NCBI GenBank assembly: GCA_905210845.1
Contig: CAJLYG010000137.1
Location: 1-8,514, forward strand
From: an uncultured Prevotella sp.
GTDB taxonomy: Bacteria > Bacteroidota > Bacteroidia > Bacteroidales > Bacteroidaceae
Direction of reading: 5' to 3'
DNA length: 8,514 nt
Shown here one piece after another: positions 1 through 6,026 of this stretch. The notes beneath the pieces are model-generated. The model saw only the letters and a list, made by a program, of their open reading frames with translations, was not told where the DNA came from and did not search any database. Each line of letters opens with the position of its first letter. Position 1 is the stretch's first letter. The translations under genes and the position numbers were made by a program.

Positions 1-776
1 CCCCATGCGATGGTGTAGCCGTGGTCGATAGCGTAGTTTGCCACTTCGAGCAATTCGTCAACTGGCACGTTTTGATATTGAGCCCAAGTCCAGTTGTCAG
101 CCACTTCAAGGGTGAATGGCTTATAGAATGGGTGGTGTGTGAACGATGCGATAGAAATGTAGTCGTCCATATTGATGCCGAGCGATGCTGCGAATGTTTG
201 TGGAGTATAGTTCTTGCCTTCGTAGGTGAAGTTTTCAGGAATTTTGCCCATATAAGCGTTGAGCACGCCCTGGAAACCTTCAAGCCATGATGGAGTGAGT
301 TTTTTCAGCTTCTTGCTGTTCACCACATCAAGGAAGCCTGAGAGCACAGCGGTGAGTTCGGCGGTGTTGAATTTCTTGTCGCCGTGAGTCATACCGGTGT
401 ATGCTTCGTTAGGCATCATACCGTAGCGATTCCAAACGTAAGGCACATCTTCGGCTGCGCCACCTTCGGCGAAGTTGATTTTGCCGTCCATGCGAATGAA
501 TTTTTGTGCCTTGTCGAAATAGCAGTGCCATACCACAAAGCCTTCGCTCAAGTGTACTTCCTTACCGGTCTTGCGGAGGATTTCGTTTTCAAAAAATGAG
601 TTGGTAGAATAGCACCAGCAAGTGCCTGATTTGTTTTGATCCTTCACAGGAGTGCTCTTAATTACCTTCACATCAGTGAACTTAAAGCCTGTGCTGTCAG
701 GAATCACTACCTTGTCGTCGGCTGCTGCGCTGAATGCCATGCCGGCTGCCAAAATGGCTAAAAATAAATGTTTCAT
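1..776 (-). CDS. Exported C1-family cysteine peptidase, bleomycin hydrolase/aminopeptidase C-like (3' end off window)
   Basis: Partial gene: 258 complete codons are visible, read leftward from the ATG at 774-776, and the C-terminus lies beyond base 1. It starts with a signal peptide (MKHLFLAILAAGMAFSAAA, likely cut before Asp20), so the enzyme should act in the periplasm or beyond. The mature N-terminus leads into Q47-N-K-S-G-T-C53-W-C, the papain-fold active-site block of the bleomycin hydrolase/PepC group (MEROPS C1B): Cys53 is the probable nucleophile and Gln47 the oxyanion-hole glutamine. The last visible residues (AIDHGYTIAWG) also match the family, in the region before the catalytic His. 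The His and Asn should lie off-window and cannot be checked. Family members remove N-terminal residues from peptides. Classical PepC is cytosolic, so the signal peptide marks the secreted Bacteroidales variant. All 18 complete Gly codons are GGC or GGT and all three Arg codons are CGC, unlike the genes right of about 1520. Confidence 0.88.
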   Translation of the reverse strand, partial: MKHLFLAILAAGMAFSAAADDKVVIPDSTGFKFTDVKVIKSTPVKDQNKSGTCWCYSTNSFFENEILRKTGKEVHLSEGFVVWHCYFDKAQKFIRMDGKINFAEGGAAEDVPYVWNRYGMMPNEAYTGMTHGDKKFNTAELTAVLSGFLDVVNSKKLKKLTPSWLEGFQGVLNAYMGKIPENFTYEGKNYTPQTFAASLGINMDDYISIASFTHHPFYKPFTLEVADNWTWAQYQNVPVDELLEVANYAIDHGYTIAW

Positions 777-803
777 AAGAGTTTTAATTAGTGTTATCGC
801 TAA

Positions 804-834
804 CAAAATTACAAAATTTGCTTTGATACTCAAA
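804..834 (-). promoter_or_regulatory. Bacteroidota-type promoter for the C1 peptidase gene
   Basis: Read on the minus strand, TTTG (complement of 831-834) is followed after exactly 19 bases by TAATTTTG (complement of 804-811). This matches every fixed base of the Bacteroidota primary sigma consensus TTTG-N19-21-TAnnTTTG. Transcription would begin near 797, leaving an AT-rich leader of about 20 bases before the ATG at 776. No Shine-Dalgarno sequence is visible, as is usual in this phylum. Confidence 0.72.
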
Positions 835-938
835 ATCTTTCCACACATAGTTGTTTCTCTATCTGTTTTAATAATGTGATTTTAAGTTATTTTCCGTTTT
901 TTGCTATGTGTTAGTAGTGGTTTATATATGCCGAAAGG

Positions 939-970
939 TTTGGTCAGGTGCGTTACTTTTTGTGATTTTG
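939..970 (+). promoter_or_regulatory. Possible promoter for the chimeric gldK reading frame
   Basis: TTTG at 939-942 is followed after 20 bases by TGATTTTG at 963-970, which matches five of the six fixed bases of the Bacteroidota -7 box TAnnTTTG. The start site would be near 977, about 40 bases before the ATG at 1018. The site lies left of the chimera junction, so it probably belongs to the SUMF1-type donor gene rather than to the native T9SS operon. Confidence 0.4.
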
Positions 971-1017
971 AAAATGCTTTTTAAAAAGAATCATAATTTT
1001 TAAATACTAATAACGAT

Positions 1018-1977
1018 ATGAAGATAAACAAGATGTTCGCTCTGATGGGTGCATTTCTATTGATGTCGGCTCCTCTTGCCATGAACGCCAGCTCACAACG
1101 TGCTGCAAGAAAAGCCGTTCGTGCTAAATCATCGAAAACGGTCAGCAAAGCGGCGAAACAAAAGCAAAAAAAGGTTTTGAAGGAAACTTTCACCGTGAAT
1201 GGCGTGAAGTTTGTGATGGTGCAAGTGGAAGGCGGCACTTTTAAAATGGGTGCCACACCAAACATGGGCAGCAACCCAGGCCGCGACGAGGTTCAGGTTC
1301 ACACAGTCACTTTATCCAACTTCTTAATTGGTCAGACCGAGGTGACGCAAGCACTTTGGCAGGCAGTGATGGGCGACAATCCATCGTATTTTGTTGGCGA
1401 CGATCGACCAGTGGAGCGTGTTTGCTACCACGACTGTTTGGATTTTATCAAAAAACTCAATCAGCTTACCGGTCAGAAATTCCGTTTGCCCACCGAGGCG
1501 GAATGGGAATATGCGGCACGTGGGAAGGATGGCACGGAATTCCCTTGGGAGAACAAGGATGTCAAGAATGGAGATGGATGCTTCTATGCCAATTTCAAGC
1601 CAGACAGGGGGAACTATACCCAGGACGGAAACTTGATCACAAGCAAAGTGGGGATCTATTCACCCAATAGCAATGGACTGTATGACATGGCGGGGAATGT
1701 GGCGGAATGGACCAGTACCATCTATACAGAGTCTGGGGTGGATGCGATGAACGACCTGAATCCTCAGCTGAGCTATCAAGCCGCGAAAGAAGATCCTTAT
1801 CGCTTGAAGAAGAAAAGCGTGAGGGGTGGCTCTTGGAAGGACCCGGAATCTTATATCCGGAGCGCATGGCGTTCTTGGGAATACCAGAACCAGCCTCGTT
1901 CCTATATCGGTTTCCGTTGCGTCAGGAGCTTTGCCAATTCAACCAGTACAAGACAGAAGAAAGGAAAGATAAAATGA
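1018..1977 (+). CDS. gldK: Chimeric SUMF1-domain protein: generic FGE-like N-terminus fused to GldK/PorK C-terminus
   Basis: The frame encodes 319 residues. Residues 1-24 are a signal peptide ending M-N-A, without any lipobox cysteine. Residues 25-56 are a basic Ala/Lys/Arg linker. A SUMF1 (formylglycine-generating-enzyme-like) fold covers about 58-304, with VEGGTFKMG, TEVTQALW, RLPTEAEWEYAARG (156-169), GNVAEW (226-231), RGGSW (269-273) and GFRCV (298-302). The paired catalytic cysteines of true FGE are absent (YIRSAWRS in their place), so sulfatase activation is unlikely. Residues 170-319 (CFYANFKPDRGNYTQDGNLI, LKKKSVRGGSWKD) are typical of GldK/PorK, the outer-membrane lipoprotein that forms the T9SS periplasmic ring with GldN. 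Residues 1-155 instead resemble secreted SUMF1 proteins of Bacteroidales. GldK/PorK is normally about 450-490 residues with a lipidated N-terminus and a large insert before RLPTEAEWEYAARG; all of that is missing. The stop overlaps the gldL start (ATGA), so the 3' half sits in its native place. Confidence 0.8.
   Translation: MKINKMFALMGAFLLMSAPLAMNASSQRAARKAVRAKSSKTVSKAAKQKQKKVLKETFTVNGVKFVMVQVEGGTFKMGATPNMGSNPGRDEVQVHTVTLSNFLIGQTEVTQALWQAVMGDNPSYFVGDDRPVERVCYHDCLDFIKKLNQLTGQKFRLPTEAEWEYAARGKDGTEFPWENKDVKNGDGCFYANFKPDRGNYTQDGNLITSKVGIYSPNSNGLYDMAGNVAEWTSTIYTESGVDAMNDLNPQLSYQAAKEDPYRLKKKSVRGGSWKDPESYIRSAWRSWEYQNQPRSYIGFRCVRSFANSTSTRQKKGKIK
1483..1524 (+). other. Probable chimera breakpoint in a conserved SUMF1 motif
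   Basis: These 14 codons encode RLPTEAEWEYAARG, a motif nearly invariant in both generic SUMF1 proteins and GldK. Family identity switches across it. In the same frame, all 11 Gly codons before it are GGC or GGT; from the final Gly of the motif onward, 10 of 14 are GGA or GGG. AGG and CGG arginine codons also appear only after it. The exact crossover base cannot be fixed because both parents should be near-identical here. Confidence 0.75.
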
Positions 1978-2765
1978 CAAAATACAGCAAATACAATGTG
2001 ATCTATCGGTTGCAGAAATGGATGGACAGCGTGCCTGGCCAGACCTTTTTGAATTATGCCTATAGTTGGGGTGCTTCCATTGTCATTTTGGGCGCCTTGT
2101 TCAAGTTGACCCATCTTCCCGGCGCCAACTTCATGTTGTTCTTGGGTATGGGAACCGAGGTCTTCGTGTTCTTTCTTTCTGCCTTCGACCGTCCTTTTGA
2201 CAAGACAGCGGAAGGGAGGGAGTTGCCGACTCATGTCGAGGACCATGATGAACCTCTTCCTTCTGCTGAGAATGAGCATCAGGCAGTAGACCGGAGGGCA
2301 CAGCCGCAAGTTGCTCCCGTTCAGGTACAAGGGGCTATACCGGGAGGGACCATTATCGTGAATGGAACGGCTCCTTCTGCTTCCCAGGAGGGACATCCGG
2401 CAACTGTGAACGTGCCGTTTGCCGCGTCTGAAAGCATTAGTCCTGAGATGACAGAAGCCACGAACCGGTATGTGGAGGAATTGAAGAAGCTCACCGAGAC
2501 CTTGGAGAAAGTGTCTGCACAAAGCGAACGCCTCACTACGGACAGTGAGGAAATGGAAAACCTGAACCGGACACTGACCGGAATCTGCAAGGTCTATGAG
2601 ATGCAGCTCAAAAGTGCCAGTTCACAGATCGGTACCATTGACCAGATCAACGAGCAGACGCGGAAGATGGCGGCGCAGATTGAGCAACTGAATAAGATCT
2701 ATACAAGGATGATAGAAGCAATGACCATCAACATGAAGGCTGCTGCTCCTGGCGCAAATCTATAA
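1974..2765 (+). CDS. gldL: T9SS inner-membrane motor protein GldL/PorL
   Basis: 263 residues. The protein pairs with GldM in the inner membrane to form the proton-driven motor of the type IX secretion system (and of gliding, where present). Two transmembrane helices lie at about 31-46 and 52-71, joined by a short LTHLPGAN turn, the family signature. Glu62 in the second helix (GMGTEVFVFF) aligns by position with the essential membrane glutamate known in GldL/PorL; Lys44 and His47 are the other charged or ionisable residues near the membrane. A Pro- and acid-rich linker (about 74-155) leads to a cytoplasmic coiled coil (about 157-255). The start was chosen at 1974 because MTKYSKYNVI begins the recognisable protein and the ATG overlaps the gldK stop (ATGA), implying translational coupling. 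The same frame stays open upstream to 1707, but that extension lies inside the well-supported GldK coding frame. Length is slightly below P. gingivalis PorL (about 309). Confidence 0.93.
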   Translation: MTKYSKYNVIYRLQKWMDSVPGQTFLNYAYSWGASIVILGALFKLTHLPGANFMLFLGMGTEVFVFFLSAFDRPFDKTAEGRELPTHVEDHDEPLPSAENEHQAVDRRAQPQVAPVQVQGAIPGGTIIVNGTAPSASQEGHPATVNVPFAASESISPEMTEATNRYVEELKKLTETLEKVSAQSERLTTDSEEMENLNRTLTGICKVYEMQLKSASSQIGTIDQINEQTRKMAAQIEQLNKIYTRMIEAMTINMKAAAPGANL

Positions 2766-2771
2766 GCAATC

Positions 2772-4325
2772 ATGGCTATAAAGAAAAGACCTCTTTCTCC
2801 TCGCCAGAAGATGATCAACCTGATGTATATCGTCTTGATGGCAATGTTGGCATTGAATGTGTCAACAGAAGTTCTGAATGGCTTTTCAATTGTAGAGGAC
2901 AGCTTGAATCGGACTACTGACAATTCATCAAAGGAGAATGAAGCCATCTATGGAGATTTCTCAGAACAGATGAGGAAGAACCCGGAGAAGGTAAGGGCAT
3001 GGTTCGAGAAAGCGACAGCTGTCAAGGAGATGAGCGACTCCTTGTATGACTTTGCACAGCAATTGAAAATAGCGATTGTCAAGGAAGCGGACGGGAAAGA
3101 TGGGGATATCCATAATATTGACGGGAAAGATAACCTGGATGCTGCAGGCGTGGTCATGCTCGCCCCGGGATCAGGGAAGGGAAAACGGTTGTTCGATGCC
3201 ATCAATGCTTATCGGGAACGAATCCTGACGATGGTAACCGACCCCCATCAGAAGTCGATCATTGCGAGCAATCTCTCTACGGCTTTGCCCAAGAAAGCGC
3301 ATGCCATGGGAAAGAACTGGCAGGAATATATGTTCGAGAATATGCCTGTCGCTGCCGCGGTGACCTTGTTGTCGAAATTGCAGAGCGATGTTCGCTATGC
3401 GGAAGGTGAGGTCCTGCATACCTTAGTGTCCAATATCGACCTGAAGGATATCCGTGTCAACAAATTAGATGCCTTTGTCATTCCCGACAAGACGAGCTTG
3501 TATCCAGGTGAGCAGTTCTCTGCCCATATCGTGATGGCAGCCGTGGATACGACACAGCAGCCGGAGATCTATATCAATGGTTCTAAGGTAAGGGGCAGGA
3601 ATGGGAAATATACCTTTACGGCAGGTGGCGTCGGAGAGCATACAATAGGAGGATACATCCTGATGCGCAATGCAAAAGGGGACGTCCTCCGCAGGAATTT
3701 CATGCAGAAATATGAGGTGATCTCTCCTCCTAATGGGGCTACGTTGGCAGCAGACATGATGAACGTCCTCTATGCTGGATATAGGAACCCGATGAGCGTG
3801 AGCGTGCCGGGCATCCCTCAGAATGCAGTGCATGTGTCGATGAGCGGAGGGTCTTTGTCGTCTACGGGCAATGGGCATTATATCGCAGTGCCTGCTGCTG
3901 TTGGCAAGGACGTGACCTTTACCGTGACAGCAAACGACAAGGGGAAGGCACATAGCTATTCCTTCGCCTTCCGAGTTCGCAAGTTGCCGGATCCTACTCC
4001 CTATATTGCCTTGGGCACGGATCGGTTTAAGGGCGGAGGCATGGCAAAGGGACAGCTCATGTCCATCAACAGCCTGAAAGCCGCGATCGACGACGGACTG
4101 TTGGACATCGAGTTTAAGGTGACCGGTTTCGAGACCGTGTTCTTTGATAACATGGGCAATGCTGTTCCCATGGCATCGGATGGTGCCTCTTTCTCTGCGC
4201 GCCAGAGGGATGCTTTCCGCAAGCTCTCCAGGAACCGCCGCTTTTATATCTCTCGCGTAACAGCAGTCGGTCCGGACGGTATCGTCAGGAAACTGCCGTC
4301 ATCAATGGAAGTAATTGTAAAATAG
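2772..4325 (+). CDS. gldM: T9SS inner-membrane/periplasmic motor shaft protein GldM/PorM
   Basis: 517 residues, almost the same length as P. gingivalis PorM (516). The protein is anchored by one N-terminal helix (about 15-31, INLMYIVLMAMLALNV, the family signature) and spans the periplasm as a dimer, passing motion from the GldL motor to the GldK/GldN ring. By comparison with known PorM/GldM structures, the periplasmic part should hold an all-helical D1 (about 36-218) and three beta-sandwich domains: D2 (about 225-316, from IRVNKLDAFVIPDKTSLYPG), D3 (about 317-403) and D4 (about 405-517, starting PDPTPYIA). The boundaries are inferred from sequence breaks. The start lies 6 bases after the gldL stop, and gldN follows after 20 bases, so the gene is inside the operon. 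There is no cleavable signal peptide; the N-terminus (MAIKKRPLSPRQK) is cytoplasmic. No truncation or missing domain is apparent. Confidence 0.95.
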   Translation: MAIKKRPLSPRQKMINLMYIVLMAMLALNVSTEVLNGFSIVEDSLNRTTDNSSKENEAIYGDFSEQMRKNPEKVRAWFEKATAVKEMSDSLYDFAQQLKIAIVKEADGKDGDIHNIDGKDNLDAAGVVMLAPGSGKGKRLFDAINAYRERILTMVTDPHQKSIIASNLSTALPKKAHAMGKNWQEYMFENMPVAAAVTLLSKLQSDVRYAEGEVLHTLVSNIDLKDIRVNKLDAFVIPDKTSLYPGEQFSAHIVMAAVDTTQQPEIYINGSKVRGRNGKYTFTAGGVGEHTIGGYILMRNAKGDVLRRNFMQKYEVISPPNGATLAADMMNVLYAGYRNPMSVSVPGIPQNAVHVSMSGGSLSSTGNGHYIAVPAAVGKDVTFTVTANDKGKAHSYSFAFRVRKLPDPTPYIALGTDRFKGGGMAKGQLMSINSLKAAIDDGLLDIEFKVTGFETVFFDNMGNAVPMASDGASFSARQRDAFRKLSRNRRFYISRVTAVGPDGIVRKLPSSMEVIVK

Positions 4326-4345
4326 GAAGAATAGACAGATAGATC

Positions 4346-5380
4346 ATGAGACAGATAGTATTCATCTTGTTGGGGGCATGTCTGCCCCTGATGACTTTTT
4401 CTCAACCGGAGCGTCGCAGGGTACAGGTCCAACAGGCACAGAAGTCGAATGCCAACAATGTGACGATGCGCGCCCAGATTTCTTTCCCCACGGAAGCGAA
4501 GATGCCTGAAGACGTGGTATGGCGGCGTGATATCTATCGCGAGTTATCTTTGACTGAGGACGCGAATGCGGGATTGTACTATCCCGTGGAACCAGTGGGA
4601 TCGCAGATGAATCTGTTTACCTATATCTTCAAGTTGTTCATGCACGGGAACATTGACGTGTATGAATATCGCTTGGATGGGAATGAGAGCTTCAATGATT
4701 CATCTAAGGTGAAAAGGCGTGCTTTCTTGGACAACTACCATATCTATTATGAGAAGACTTCCAAGGGCGTGCATATCGATGACAGTGACATCCCATCGAA
4801 GGAGGTAACAGCCTATTATCTCAAGGAGAGCGCTTATTATGACCAGAGCACGTCTACCTTCCATCGGAAGGTATTGGCACTGTGCCCGATCATGAGGCGG
4901 GAAGATGACTTCGGGGATGGAGCCACGGCTTATCCTTTGTTCTGGGTGAAATACGACGACCTGGCACCCTTCCTTGCCAAGCAGATCATCATGACGAGCA
5001 ACTTGAACAATGCTGCCACGATGAGCATAGACGATTTCTTTACGATGAACAAGTACAAGGGAAAGATCTATAAGACCACGAACATGTTAGGCGAGACGCT
5101 TGCCCAATATTGCAATGGGGATACGGCGAAGATCTCTGCGGAGCAGAAGAAGATAGAAAGTGAATTGGCTGCCTTTGAGAAGAACCTCTGGGGCGACCAG
5201 GCACGTAAGGATTCTTTGGATAGTATCGCCAAGACAACGGAGGGGAAGAAGAAGGTGCGGGCAGCACGCTCCCGCCGTTCCTCTGCCGGCGCGTCTGTGA
5301 AGACTCGCCGTTCGAAGAGCGGTTCATCGTCTTCTGCTAATAGTCCTGCACGTGTCACGGTTCGCCGTCAACGGCATTAA
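4346..5380 (+). CDS. gldN: T9SS periplasmic ring protein GldN/PorN
   Basis: 344 residues; PorN of P. gingivalis is about 360. GldN/PorN is a periplasmic partner of GldK/PorK in the ring below the outer membrane and contacts the GldM shaft. A signal peptide (MRQIVFILLGACLPLMTFSQ) is probably cut around Ser19/Gln20. Cys12 lies too near the start to be a lipidation site. The family-typical core runs about 54-255, including DVVWRRDIYREL (56-67), NLFTYIFKLF (89-98), YPLFWVKYDDL (196-206) and NMLGETLAQY (246-255). Residues 263-300 are helical and charged. The last 44 residues (301-344) are a low-complexity Arg/Lys/Ser tail ending RRQRH. The gene starts 20 bases after gldM and is followed by a terminator-like hairpin at 5388, so it is the last gene of the gldKLMN unit. 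Confidence 0.92.
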   Translation: MRQIVFILLGACLPLMTFSQPERRRVQVQQAQKSNANNVTMRAQISFPTEAKMPEDVVWRRDIYRELSLTEDANAGLYYPVEPVGSQMNLFTYIFKLFMHGNIDVYEYRLDGNESFNDSSKVKRRAFLDNYHIYYEKTSKGVHIDDSDIPSKEVTAYYLKESAYYDQSTSTFHRKVLALCPIMRREDDFGDGATAYPLFWVKYDDLAPFLAKQIIMTSNLNNAATMSIDDFFTMNKYKGKIYKTTNMLGETLAQYCNGDTAKISAEQKKIESELAAFEKNLWGDQARKDSLDSIAKTTEGKKKVRAARSRRSSAGASVKTRRSKSGSSSSANSPARVTVRRQRH

Positions 5381-5387
5381 CAAGAGT

Positions 5388-5407
5388 GGCGAAGGTTTTC
5401 GCCTTTT
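5388..5407 (+). terminator. Terminator-like hairpin after gldN
   Basis: A perfect 6-bp stem GGCGAA/TTCGCC (5388-5393 and 5398-5403) closes a GGTT loop and is followed at once by TTTTATT. It begins 7 bases after the gldN stop codon. The short stem and four-base T run suggest partial rather than full termination, which would lower expression of the beta-barrel gene and priA relative to the T9SS genes. Confidence 0.6.
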
Positions 5408-5429
5408 ATTCATTTATAAATTTATTGTT

Positions 5430-6026
5430 ATGAAGAAAGTTCTTACATTGATCATTTTTGCATTCGTTATGTTATTTCCGGTTCGTACCGCAGCACAACT
5501 CCAGTTTGGCGTGAAGGGTGGTTTGAACATCACGGAAATGAAGTTGAACAATGATGTCTTTGATTCCTCAAATAGGAATGGGTTCTTTATCGGCCCGACA
5601 CTCAAGTTTAAGGTTCCTATCATTGGATTAGGAGTCGACGCTTCGGCCTTGTACGATCAGCGTGAAGGGAAAGTGGAAGGCGAAAGCGTGAAGAGCAAGA
5701 GCCTGAGCATCCCTGTCAATGCCCGCTATGAGATTGGCTTGGGGTCTTTGTTAGGTGTGTTCGTGTTCGCTGGTCCTCAGTTTGATTTCCGCTTGGGAGA
5801 TGATGAGATCCAGACGGAGAATATCGATTGGAAGTTAAAGGACTCCAACTTCAGCATCAATGTGGGTGGTGGCGTGTTCTTGGCTAGTCATTTGCAGTTG
5901 TCTGCCAACTATAATATCGTCTGTGGTAAGACCGGCGACGTGACCTATAAGAAGACTGCCGAAGCTGTTACCAAGACGAAGGCACGCAACTGTGCTTGGC
6001 AGCTTGGGCTGGCTTATTATTTCTAA
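5430..6026 (+). CDS. Small outer-membrane beta-barrel protein, PorT-like family
   Basis: 198 residues. A signal peptide (residues 1 to about 22, ending R-T-A-A) is followed by QLQFGVKGGLNITEM, the usual opening of the outer-membrane beta-barrel family often labelled 'PorT family protein' or 'porin family protein'. The rest alternates polar and hydrophobic residues in short strands (for example IGLGVDASALYDQ and FSINVGGGVFLASHLQLSAN) and ends LGLAYYF with a terminal aromatic, as barrels do. The size suggests an eight-stranded barrel. True PorT is a T9SS component, and the position directly after gldN is suggestive, but the sequence shows only generic family traits, so no gene symbol is given. 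The start at 5430 was chosen because it gives a proper signal peptide; an upstream in-frame ATG at 5352 would add residues overlapping gldN that do not resemble one. No convincing promoter lies in the 49-base gap. The stop overlaps the priA start. Confidence 0.82.
   Translation: MKKVLTLIIFAFVMLFPVRTAAQLQFGVKGGLNITEMKLNNDVFDSSNRNGFFIGPTLKFKVPIIGLGVDASALYDQREGKVEGESVKSKSLSIPVNARYEIGLGSLLGVFVFAGPQFDFRLGDDEIQTENIDWKLKDSNFSINVGGGVFLASHLQLSANYNIVCGKTGDVTYKKTAEAVTKTKARNCAWQLGLAYYF

Noticed and set aside
21..879. Several plus-strand open frames of 71-89 codons
   Set aside because: Most are antisense to the C1 peptidase, whose minus-strand frame has a signal peptide and active-site motif. The one extending to 879 crosses the promoter region and has no family features.
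1707..1973. Open frame upstream of and in phase with gldL, adding 89 residues
   Set aside because: It overlaps the GldK C-terminus, which is clearly coding in another frame. The added residues resemble no GldL N-terminus, and the ATGA overlap at 1974 gives the family-typical start.
1018..1977. Active formylglycine-generating enzyme
   Set aside because: The fold is SUMF1, but the paired catalytic cysteines are not present; the only C-terminal cysteine is the structural one in GFRC, and GldK-type proteins are ring components.
1902..2522. 206-codon minus-strand open frame
   Set aside because: It is antisense to the end of gldK and most of gldL, with no recognisable domain and an odd composition rich in His, Arg and Leu; it is a shadow of the real genes.
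3465..3953. 162-codon minus-strand open frame inside gldM
   Set aside because: It lies fully antisense to conserved GldM D2-D3 domains and its translation is rich in His, Arg and Cys without any motif.
4376..4384. Cys12 of GldN as a lipobox cysteine (LGAC)
   Set aside because: Only 11 residues precede it, too few for a lipoprotein signal peptide, and GldN/PorN is not itself a lipoprotein; a normal cleavage site follows near residue 19-20.
5996..6025. Alternative priA start 10 codons upstream
   Set aside because: It would lie inside the barrel gene, and MAAWAGLLFL is not part of the PriA N-terminus, which normally begins MKYVDVILPLPLDG.
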